Assembly (NCBI GenBank): GCA_034687125.1
Contig: JAQGBZ010000602.1
Coordinates: forward strand, 1-27,476
From: Neelides folsomi
Lineage: Eukaryota; Arthropoda; Collembola; Neelipleona; Neelidae
Direction of reading: 5' to 3'
Length of the DNA: 27,476 bases
A program made the translations under genes and the position numbers. The stretch's first letter is position 1. Each line of letters starts with the position of its first letter. The notes beneath the pieces were generated by a model that saw nothing but the letters and a program-made list of their open reading frames with translations, had not been told where the DNA came from and ran no database searches. Positions 18,604-27,476 of this stretch are shown here, in pieces.

Positions 18604-21600
18604 TTATTTAATTTCCTTCCATATTATTTTTCCATTCTCGCCAAGGGTCAACCTGTTTCTGCAAATGAGTTCCAAAGCTTTTGGATAAGCTCGATGTTCA
18701 GCCACTTTGACCCTTTCTTGAAGAATTTCTTCAGTATCCCCATGTTTGACTGGGACAGATTCTTGCACAATTATTGCTCCAGCATCCACTTCCTCCTTCA
18801 CAGATTCATTTTTATTTAAAATAAATTCAGTAAACTCTATAAAAGGTTATTATTCTAACTATGTTGGTTATTATAAATGTTACCTCGACGTAATGTACTG
18901 TGCACCCTGTAACGAGCACACCAGCATCGAGAGCTTGTTTATGAGCATGAGTTCCCTTGAAAGAAGGCAATAGAGAAGGATGAATGTTGATGAGACGCCC
19001 ATGCCATTGACGAACAAAGGATGATGAGAGAATCCTCATGAATCCGGCAAGACAGACAAGTTCGACTTTATTTGCCTGGAGTGCTTGAGTCACAGAAAGG
19101 TCAAAATCTTCACGGCTAGCGTGAGCTTTATGGCTGATGACCACTGTTGGGATCCCAGAGTTTTCGGCTCTTTTCAGTCCCTCGACTCCTTCTTTGTTGG
19201 AAATGACAACGGCAATTTCGGCCATGCTCCCAACATTAGGATCATTCGTGTGGTCAATGAGGGCTTGTAAATTGGTGCCGCTTCCAGAGATCAAAACTCC
19301 AATGCGCTTCTTCATTTTTAAACCATTGATAAGATTCATGTGGGGCTTCATCAATGGGGTGAGTGTCTCTGCAAAGTTGTTCACTATGACAGAACTATCA
19401 TCTGAAACAAAAAGTGAATCATTGTTCAGTTAAAATCTTCTATACATAAATGTACTAATTGTAAGTATTAAGTATTAAATCATTTCCATAAATATCATGT
19501 TTCTCATGCGCTGGTCAACCTCCATGGATGTCTCGAACTGTTCCAATGACATGAAGTTGCTCTTCACTTATTTGACTTATGACAGATTGCATGTCATGAG
19601 CTCCAACGATTAAAACTGCTCCAAGTCCGCAATTAAATGTGCGGAGCATCTCGTGCTCATTGACTCCTCCAGCCCCTGCAATCCATCCAAAAACAGGAGG
19701 GATTGGCCAGCGTTTGGCATCAATTTCAACTCCCAAGTGCTTTGGTAAAACCCTGGGAATGTTTTCTAAAAGACCTCCTCCTGTGATATGAGCAAATCCT
19801 TTAACTTTTCCACTTCGGAGTGAAGATAAAACTTGTTTGACGTAGATCTTTGTTGGGGTTAGTAATGCTTCTCCTATAAATTATAGAATAGATATATTAC
19901 ATATTTATATTCTTTGTATCTATATTCTTTAACCTTGAAAGTTAGGTTGTCATGTACAACTGTCTTCTACTATGCCATATATCAATTTCGAAATCACATA
20001 TACCGGGTACGTCAAAAGTTGCTTTATTTTTTAATGGATAATCACATTAAAAAGAAAGCAACTTTTGACGCACTACATTAGGCAGAGTAAAAAGAAAAAA
20101 AGTAAACAAACTATTTAGGTATAAAACGAGTAAAGCTCGCCATTATACAACAGAATAAATTAATTTCAATTATAATTTTTAAATCTAAGAGCAATTAAAA
20201 TTTTCTTTTTATATTATTACCCAAAGTTTGTTTATTCTCAGTTCCAAATGGGCATGGTCCATTGTAGTCGAGATCATTTTTCTCGACAACTCTTCGGATG
20301 AGACTGAAGCCGTTACTATGAGGTCCGCTAGACGAAAGGCCAAGCACAACATCTCCGGCCATCATTTTATCTTTTTGTGGAAGAGGTTTCGATCTTTCAA
20401 CGGCTCCAACGGCAAATCCCGCCAAATCATAAATTGTTTCATCGTAAACTCCTGGCATTTCAGCAGTTTCTCCACCTAATTGTTTTGAAATAAAATGTTT
20501 CATAAATAAGCGTTTAATTAGAAGTTATAGATTTGATGCGTGTTTATTGTTCAAACTTTTTAAAATTCTCAAAAAGCAACAAATTTCGAAACATTTTAAA
20601 CGGGCTTTAAAATCCTTGCAAATACTTAAAGTCGATTTCACAAAGTTTCTAACAAGGTCATAGCACTTGGAAAAAATTTCCAGCTTTGGGAAAAATATTT
20701 TTGTTACATTTGATAATAAATTTTAATAACTACGCAAAGTCATACAAATTTAAATAAGCAAAAAAGTATTATAAATCGAGATAATTATTTCATGATAATC
20801 AAAAATAAGAATACGAATCAGAGTTTAAATCGGTCAAATCTAAGTTAGAACTTAGAATCAGATTCATCAGAATTACTTTGTTCGACAAAGGTCAATTGTA
20901 TTACAAAGGTATTTTTTCGTAATATAACGATTGAAACTTTTGCCGGGAATTTTAAACTCCGTAAATAAGTTTTTGAATTCGACTTTATAAAAGTAGTCTG
21001 GCTTTTAATTTTGATTTCTAGAGATAAATTTCAAAAGTTATCACTTTTTAAACGGAGAAAAATGTTAACAACTTACTCTAATAATTTTAAATAGGCTTAT
21101 TTAATTTATAAATGTTTATTTATTAAGGACGCATTATATACTTTAGGATTACAAATAATTCAATCATTTCGGGTAACTTACTCATTATCATTATACTCAT
21201 TAAATTTAACCTTTTAACAATGATTATTTTATTACAATTTTACTCATATGGGTATGTGTTCAAGCAGCAAAATAAATAAATTAAAAGCTCTAGATAATTA
21301 ATAAGTTTCAGGAGATGATTACCCATGTAATTTATTTGATATTCTAACATAGTACAAAGCGTCCATAATCAATAATCAAATAAGTAATTTTATAGATTAA
21401 ATAAGACTCTTTAAAATTCATAGATTTGTTAATATTTTTCTTCCTGGGGTTTTCAAGGGAGTGAGGTTGTAGGGTTTATTAAACTGTTAACTTAATTAGT
21501 CGCTAAATATTTAATCCCAGTCAGGGCTGAAATCACAGGCACCGATTTTCCAAATAGCTTAAAAATAAGAATTCAACAATACCAAAAGTAATTTAATACT

Positions 21601-24600
21601 CAAATATTCAGTATAACTACTACCTTTCAATATCTACATATTGATATATAAGAATGTTCAAGCTATTACCAACAAGTGCACATCCAGCCTGTCTGCAACC
21701 TTCAGTGACTCCAATAATGACCTTCGTAGCGGTGTCAACATTCAGCCTTCCACATGCAAAATAGTCAAGAAAGAAAACAGGTTCTGCAGCGTGTGCTAAA
21801 ATATCGTTTACGCACATTGCGACCAAATCAATTCCAACAGTATCGTGAATCCCAGTTGCCTCGGCAATCTAATGGAGAATTAAAAAAAATTATATTGGTT
21901 GATCAAAAAATATTATAATTATAGTCCCCCGCGCCCCCGCGCTGACCTTTTTTTAATTTGTATCTTTTGTGTGTTAAATAATTTGGGAATATCGTCATTG
22001 GTCAAATAACATGTTTTTAATTTTTACCTAAAATTATTCCTTAGATATGGTTGAAATGCACTTGGAAGTTATTTTTTAAAAAAAAGGTCAGCTAATGGTA
22101 TGGTGCGGGACATTAATACCTGATTATTGTATTTATTGTTTGAGCACCATAAACCATAACATTAGCTGAACTTTTTAATAATTCACTTTTTACCATTTTA
22201 CTCTTTTATGAAGCAATTAGAAAACCATATTAATCTCTATAGTTCTAATTGTTAATTACAATTTTTATCTTGGAGGAAACATGGGAAATTTGGGAAATAA
22301 AAAAAAGGTAATTTAACGAGGGGGAAAGTGGTGAAAGCATACCATAGGTATGAGTTTCACCAGATTACTACTTTCTATTGTTGAAGATCGTCATTCAATT
22401 TCTCAAAAATCTAAAAGGACTTAACATGGGAATTTCAACTTCGGCAAGGTGGGATTATAAAAACGTAAATTCATCAAAATTTGACCTTTGTTTAACAGAG
22501 AAAATTCACTTGATTTCGTCATTCCTGACGATAGTCTTAATTAGAAAAATGAGCATTATAAATTAACAAATGCTTATCATTTGGTGATAGAACGCTTTTG
22601 ATAAGAAAAATTGCTATTTTAACTTATAAAATGTTGATTTGACCCAGTCTCCGACTCCTTTTTAAAAAAATTAACCGTCGGACCAGAAATTTAGAGCCTT
22701 AATTCCTATCTTAAAAATAATTTCTAATCATTTAGCTCCGATTATTAATAAATTAATATTAAGTATTTAGAAAAAAACTAATTTACTTTAAGTTTGGTTC
22801 CAACACCGTCTGTTCCAGCAACGAGATATGGGTCTTTATATCCCGCTGCCCGTAGATCAAAAAATCCTCCAAAATCTCCGATTCCTCCCATGCATCCTTC
22901 TCGTTTTGTTGTATTGGTTAAGGTGAGAATGTTTTTGACCAAACTATCACCTGCATCAATGTCAACACCGCTTCCTTTATAAGTCATTTGTCCTTTCAGA
23001 AGCAAAGATCTACAAAGTAGAAAGAAATGTTTATTATACATTTGATTTATTGATAAGCTTTCAGTTTAGCAGTTGTTTTTAAATGTGACATATCAATTGG
23101 TAATCAGATTAGCATTTTCTTCTGACCTTGCAATTCCCTTTTTCGCAATATCAGTTCTAAATTGAGCTCCCTCAAATTGAATTGTCTGAACAGCTTTGAG
23201 TCCTTTAGCTGCTGCAAGAGCTAGTTCTTGTCCAAGGGCAACTGCGATTAAAACACGACCACCACTCGTCACAACTTTTTCATTGTGAAATTTGGTTCCA
23301 GCGTGAAAAATCATATGACCAGGTTGAATGTTCACTTCATTCAAGCCATTGATTTCTTTTCCTTTAGCATAAGAAGCAGGATAACCAGCGCTAGCCATAA
23401 CAACTCCAACGGCATATGTATTTGGACTCCATTTCATTTCGTATTCTTTAAGATTTCCATTGATGCAGGCCTAAGATAGGATTTAAACTTTGTACTCTAC
23501 CTGTATTTGTAATATTGATTGTGATTGTAATTATTGATTGAGAGAAAAAGTCGAAATGATAAGCAAGTAAATAACATGTACCTCAAATGCATCAAACAAA
23601 TCAGATTCCATGAGTGGAAGAATAACTTGTGTTTCGGGGTCACCAAACCGACAATTAAATTCTAAGACTTTTGGGCCCTCCCTTGTCATCATAAGACCAG
23701 CGTAAAGAATGCCAACATATTTGACTCCTTCATTTTTTAATCCAGTAATGGCTTTTTGCATAATATGTTCTCGTACAAACTCTAAATCATTTTCACTAAG
23801 GAGTGGACAAGGGCAATATGCCCCCATGCCTCCAGTGTTGGGTCCTTGATCTCCATCGTAAATTCTCTTATGGTCTTGAGAAGGCAAGAGCATCAATACG
23901 GTGTTTCCATCAGAGAAAGCCAACACAGAGACTTCTTCCCCTTCGAGCACTTCTTCGAGAATAATCGTCTCACTCGCATCTCCGAACGAATCAGCAATTG
24001 TATCAACTGCCTTGCAAGCATCCTCTCTACTGGCAGCAACGATTACTCCCTTGCCAGCTGCGAGACCGCTGGCTTTCACAACAAGTGGTGGAAACGATGA
24101 ATTTTCAATGAAAGTTTTGGCTTCTTTGGTTTTTTGGAATGAACGCCAACGAGCAGACGGAATGTGATGTCTGTCCATGAATGATTTGGCAAAATGTTTT
24201 GAAGCTTCGATCTGAGCTGCAGCTCTTCGCGGACCAAAACATGGAATGTCATGAGCATTTAGTTCATCGACAATCCCAGATGCAAGAGGATCCTCAGGTC
24301 CTACAACAACCATGCCAATGCGATTCGAAATACACCATTGTGCGACTTCCTATTAAGATTGAAAATCAAATTATTAAATGGAGATTGAATCATGAATAAT
24401 CCATACCTTATGGTCTTCGATGTTAATTGTTGTAATACAAGAAACTTTCTCTTCTGAAGCGATGCCTGCATTTCCAGGTGCGACAAAGATATGAGACACC
24501 TTAAAATAAAAATAAGCGATTACTTATACATTTATTTGTTATTTTATATTTTACAGATATAATTTAAGTATATCATATTGTTAAATATAGTTTTATTGAA

Positions 24601-25763
24601 CATTGCTAGCAAAATTTAATACTTGAAAATTGAACTTTTTTGTATAGGTATAATTCCATATCGGAGCAGATTAAATATATTAAATATAAATATAAGATAT
24701 ATACATATAAGCAAAGATCTACAAAGATCTCTATATATAATGTTATATGCATAGGTACTTAAAGCTAATCTTTCTATCTATCATTTATCTATCATACATA
24801 TATATTTCACATATTCTAAGTTTATAAGCGGATACATAACATACCTACTTAGGTATATATATTACATATATACTATACATATGTACCGACGTGAACTTAT
24901 TTAGAAAAGTTGAAGGCTAGCTCTTACTTAAGAAGCTTAAGATGTCTGTATAATTGCCCAATTTAGTAATAGTAATCAGAAATCATAAACGTTATATATA
25001 TATGTAACGTTATATAATTACTTATAGTAGGTAATACTACTATTACATACTGATATTACATATAGTGTTGCTCATACTTTCATACTGAATACATTATACT
25101 ATATTATTTTATAAAGATGTAATATGAAATTAGACCCATCATATTTAATAAGTACAAATTAGTATAAGAACATTCAAATATTTTTTGACCTCCGTTTTAG
25201 ACAAGATAAGCTAGTACGTTCTAAACTTAAGGGATGTTAAGATCTAGATTATACTAGATCTCACACTACAATGCGTTATATGTATAGTAAATATTTTATT
25301 TTAATAACAATGGGTATTTTATAGTATATATTAAAAGAAAATAATATAGTTATTGAGCATAAAAATAAATATATGGTATATATATATATAAATTGATTGT
25401 TATAAACTTTTATATTCATAATGAAATGAAAATTTAAAAAGTTGCACTGTATTATAGGTAAGTCGATATTCTATAAAAAATAATTACGATAACAAAATAC
25501 TTTATCACTATTACAATACTTTATTACTATATACATATTTATTGTGTAAATTAGTAGATACCTATAACATTTGTAGATGATATCGATACATCGATACATG
25601 TTTAGATAATGTGAAAGAAGAATACTACCTTTGGAGATTGAGAGAGTTTCCAAGCGATAGAATGTTCCCGGCCACCACTTCCAATGAGAAGAACTTTTCT
25701 CGGATAGGAAAGGTGAGACGGCGGGAGTTGCCTTTCGGCTGAAGCTCTTTGACTGTTCACCAT
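18604..25763 (-). CDS. GART: Trifunctional purine biosynthesis protein GARS-AIRS-GART, 10 exons
   Basis: Exons in gene order: 25763-25629, 24499-24407, 24349-23582, 23470-23127, 23009-22787, 21868-21670, 20475-20221, 19873-19520, 19401-18884, 18795-18604; 3081 nt, 1026 aa, all phases consistent. It catalyses steps 2, 3 and 5 of cytosolic purine synthesis. GARS (about 22-446): [12 protein letters not shown], the ATP-grasp motifs [14 protein letters not shown] and [17 protein letters not shown] (about 455-790), a single copy: [37 protein letters not shown] (588-598), [20 protein letters not shown] (about 822-1026): [12 protein letters not shown], and catalytic N929, H931 ([13 protein letters not shown]) and D967 (EEVDAG), equal to N106, H108 and D144 of E. 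coli PurN. An in-frame TGA upstream of the ATG supports the start. About 20 extra residues precede the first GARS strand. The AIRS-GART linker is about 30 residues. Confidence 0.97.
20008..20072. repeat. Tiny hairpin element, copy 1 (GART intron 7)
   Basis: About 65 bp: ACGTCAAAAGTTGCTTTATT and its near-exact inverse (AAAGAAAGCAACTTTTGACG) around a loop of about 15 bp. A second copy is at 26421-26482 with a related loop, so this is a mobile or repeated unit, not a chance hairpin. Confidence 0.75.
20476..21669. other. GART intron 6, long AT-rich
   Basis: A 1.2-kb intron between two AIRS exons. Apart from the dispersed repeat at 21303-21446 I see no gene, transposon terminus or RNA. Confidence 0.55.
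21303..21446 (+). repeat. Dispersed repeat, copy 2 (GART intron 6)
   Basis: The same repeat as 4117-4250: AAGTTTCAGGAGATGATTAC, a variable middle, GACTCTTTAAAATTCATAGA, then TTGTTAATATTTTTC. Confidence 0.6.
21919..22117. mobile_element. MITE, family A, diverged left arm
   Basis: Left end TAGTCCCCCGCGCCCCCGCG, then CTGACC and a T-run. Right end AAAAAAAGGTCAGCTAATGG followed by TATGGTGCGGGACA. The interior matches the copy at 189-367. It is in GART intron 5. The left arm carries a CG/C-rich replacement of the CATACCATTAG segment. Confidence 0.75.
22138..22325. mobile_element. Degraded MITE, sister of the 4589 copy
   Basis: The core (CATTAGCTGAAC, TTCACTTTTTACCATTTTAC, CTAATTGTTAATTACAATTT, GGAAATAAAAAAAAGGT) aligns with 4589-4790 throughout. 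Both termini have decayed. It lies about 20 bp from the preceding family A copy, in the same intron. Confidence 0.7.
22326..22786. other. Remainder of GART intron 5
   Basis: AT-rich intronic sequence. The + strand frame at 22378-22566 has no similarity I recognise. Nothing else found. Confidence 0.5.
23046..23051 (-). terminator. Intronic poly(A) signal (AATAAA) in GART intron 4
   Basis: TTTATT on the + strand is AATAAA for GART, between the intronic stop codon (23093) and the exon 5 acceptor (23010). Its position fits premature polyadenylation of a GARS-only mRNA. Confidence 0.55.
23093..25763 (-). CDS. GART: Predicted GARS-only short isoform of GART
   Basis: This would use exons 1-4 and then read into intron 4 instead of splicing. 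The frame continues from exon 4 as [11 protein letters not shown] and stops at TGA (23095-23093), giving about 457 aa, just past the end of the GARS domain. AATAAA follows 41 nt later, inside the same 117-bp intron. Drosophila and vertebrates are known to make a monofunctional GARS from this locus by polyadenylation within an intron at the equivalent place. Here the isoform is inferred from sequence alone. Confidence 0.6.
24500..25628. other. GART intron 1, AT-rich with TA microsatellites
   Basis: A 1.1-kb first intron rich in TATA/TACATA simple repeats (about 24680-24900, 25000-25080, 25370-25395). A first intron can hold regulatory sites, but I see no specific one. Confidence 0.55.
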
Positions 25764-26420
25764 GTCAAGAGAGTAAGATACGAGTACAACTCAAGTGGGG
25801 ACGACCTTACTGAGACTGACTCGTGAGAAGCCTGAAGAGAAAGACATTAATAGGAAGGTTGCAAGACTTGCAAAGTATAACAAAATCTTAGCTTGCTCAT
25901 ATAGAGTAAATTAGTTTTACAATACAATGTACCCCATATGTATGTTATGGCATGGCATATGTATGATTCATACAAAATTTAACTAAATTGATACGGATAA
26001 TACCAAATAAGCCATATATTTAAGTTTGTACTTAGTACCTATTAATAATATGATATATGGTATGTAAGCGAATGAATCATATAATCCACTCTATAGTATT
26101 TCCACTTTCCAGCCAGTGATTTGGATTTTGTGGGGTAGTAAAATGTGTTTAACAAGAGCTAATGCACTTGGTCTCCTGATCCTCCAACCAGTTTGGGTGA
26201 GCTATTTTATACATCCTGACGATGAGTAGATTTCCAATACTTAACCATCCCATGAATATCTCAAGGCCACCATGGCTTAAAACACGACTTAAAATATGAC
26301 AATATCCATCTTATTCTTTATCGCTTACTAATCGTTAAAAGGATAAGGATATTCTCTAGAATTTATCCGTTCCAAAATTTGAATATTTTAGTAATACCCA
26401 CTCAATTATACAAGTTAGAT
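25764..26420. promoter_or_regulatory. GART 5' flank (presumed promoter and 5' UTR)
   Basis: Sequence upstream of the GART start codon. The first 100 bases are GC-richer and would hold the 5' UTR or promoter. Further out it is AT-rich with no other gene. I cannot place a TATA box or start site with confidence. Confidence 0.4.
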
Positions 26421-26482
26421 TGACGTCAAAAGTTTCTTTTTTATGTGATTGTTTATTTAAAAAGAAAGCAACTTTTGACGCA
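26421..26482. repeat. Tiny hairpin element, copy 2
   Basis: GACGTCAAAAGTTTCTTTTT and its inverse AAAGAAAGCAACTTTTGACG around a short loop containing TGTGATTGTTTATT. Same unit as 20008-20072. Confidence 0.75.
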
Positions 26483-26565
26483 CCCATACATTATAAATGT
26501 ATATTTAAATGGTATATTTAGATTCACTATCAGTTCTTATGTACAAGGTCATGATTATTTAATTG

Positions 26566-26583
26566 GTATATATATATATATAT
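26566..26583. repeat. (TA)n microsatellite
   Basis: An uninterrupted run of about nine TA units within AT-rich flank. Confidence 0.8.
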
Positions 26584-26822
26584 TCATTTCTTGTTTGTAG
26601 AAACTCTTCATGCTTATAGAGTTTAATTTCTACAGTATGTGTATTATTGAATGACCAGAACGAGTATCTATACAAGAGTATTATATGTAATCAAATGTAA
26701 TCACCCCACAAAGTTATAACTTATAACCTATTGTAGTACGTAGTACGTACAGTAATGACCAATGTCAAAGATTGTATTTCTGTCTACCTAAAAATAGTTT
26801 TATAGAGATAACTATTTTTAAT

Positions 26823-26887
26823 TTTAAAACAAACTATATGTTTTTTGTGCAGTGCAGAACCTGTCTCACTTGAATTGTGTTTTCCAG
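26823..26887 (+). mobile_element. Solo end of a Tc1/mariner-type element
   Basis: ACAAACTATATGTTTTTTGT, then GCAGTGCAGAACCTGTCTCA and CTTGAATTGTGTTTTCC. This is the inverse of the second left terminus at 8641-8693 (GGAAAACRCAATTNAAGTGA). It also shares ACAAACTATA...TTTTGTGCAGTGC with the right arm of the ARP5-intron element. No partner end is nearby. Confidence 0.7.
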
Positions 26888-27073
26888 ATAAAAGCATCAT
26901 TATATGAAATCTATTATGAAATATAGTGCAATAATGTTTATTTTAGTTTGATAAAACAGGGCAACGAAGGCAAATAACATGTAAGTTTTTTACAATGAAT
27001 TGCTATGCATTCTTGTAGTAGTAGTTACTTGAAACCATTTTAGAGAAAATAGGTCAACGGAGATCCATGGACA
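26888..27073 (+). mobile_element. MITE, family B, left end truncated
   Basis: The body CTATTATGAAATATAGTGCA through TTACTTGAAACCATTTTAGA matches 4389-4580. The right terminus AGGTCAACGGAGATCCATGG followed by ACAA is the inverse of the left end seen at 18052. The left end is replaced by the solo Tc1-type end, so the two elements met by insertion or deletion. Confidence 0.7.
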
Positions 27074-27337
27074 ATATGTATAGTATACAGGGTGGGCTCC
27101 TAAGTTTTAAGCATTTACAATCTACAATATGTTCATGAACAAATAGTCATCAAAATTTGACATACTCTTTGTATAACATGTTATAAAAGGCTAAATTTTA
27201 AGAATTGACCTCCGTTGACCTCAATGCTGGGCCACAACGAAAAATTCAACAAATTATGCATTTTTACACATTTCAAAGGGAATTTCCCCAAAAGCTTTCG
27301 ATATTTCAATGTATTCAATGCAATACAACTTTAAGAA
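27074..27337. other. Possible transposon end and spacer before the right inverted repeat
   Basis: ACAGGGTGGGCTCCTAAGTT at about 27087 looks like the terminus of a DNA transposon (CAGGGTG ends are common in mariner-type elements). I find no matching inverse in the window. The rest has no coding frame I recognise. The element may run on into or past the 139-bp arm. Confidence 0.35.
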
Positions 27338-27476
27338 TAATTGAAGGGGAGCGTCGTAAAACAACTCGAGATTGAGTTTTTTCAGTTTTTCTCAGTTTTC
27401 GGCGAAACTCCAAAAAATACAATAATATTTAATTATAATAACCCACTTGCTATAGGTGCGCTATTCAATTTAAATT
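27338..27476 (-). repeat. Right arm of 139-bp inverted repeat
   Basis: Reverse complement of 1-139, 138 of 139 bases identical. It runs exactly to the window end. Confidence 0.95.

Noticed and set aside
19085..19433. Overlapping plus-strand open frames of 61 and 98 codons
   Set aside because: They are antisense shadows of the GART formyltransferase exon, which has a clear conserved protein.
1..27476. The whole window as one giant transposon (for example Maverick or Starship-like)
   Set aside because: No integrase, polymerase, capsid or tyrosine recombinase genes. The interior is four intact host housekeeping genes plus small unrelated elements. The terminal repeat alone does not establish an element.

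Overview
This is nuclear DNA from an animal. It is AT-rich and carries four conserved, intron-rich housekeeping genes with short GT-AG introns, plus many small DNA transposons. The purine enzyme GART has a single AIRS domain, unlike the duplicated one known in Drosophila, which argues against a fly. The base composition and the mix of Tc1/mariner, piggyBac and MITE debris remind me of an arthropod, perhaps a copepod such as a sea louse. That is an impression, not something the sequence proves.

Layout. A 139-bp sequence at the left edge (1-139) recurs inverted at the right edge (27338-27476), with one mismatch. From about 190 to 3190 there is repeat debris and a GC-richer patch (2040-2810) that I could not assign. 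ARP5/ACTR5 (+, 3195-12057, 12 exons, 642 aa) follows. Its third intron holds two MITEs, and its sixth (3.5 kb) holds a dead piggyBac element with a dead Tc1/mariner element 17 bp beyond it. After an AT-rich gap come SZRD1 (-, 13283-14220, 5 exons, 196 aa) and SEC62 (+, 14963-16752, 8 exons, 358 aa), arranged head to head across 742 bp. Next is a repeat-rich gap (16868-18500) with a perfect-TIR MITE and a pogo-like MITE. GART (-, 18604-25763, 10 exons, 1026 aa) follows. The last 1.7 kb holds repeats only.

I rebuilt each gene by joining exons at splice sites. In all four the phases agree at every junction and the total is a multiple of three, so these models are reliable; the exceptions are the ARP5 start and the first SEC62 junction. 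The genes do unrelated jobs: chromatin remodelling (ARP5), an RNA-associated SUZ-domain protein (SZRD1), protein entry into the ER (SEC62) and purine synthesis (GART). They are not an operon or a pathway cluster.

Most notable: (1) the near-perfect inverted repeat that exactly bounds the window and its four genes; (2) a stop codon plus AATAAA inside the 117-bp fourth GART intron, the arrangement expected for a GARS-only short isoform; (3) several families of short TIR elements present in multiple copies. I see no RNA genes, CRISPR arrays or novel multi-gene system.
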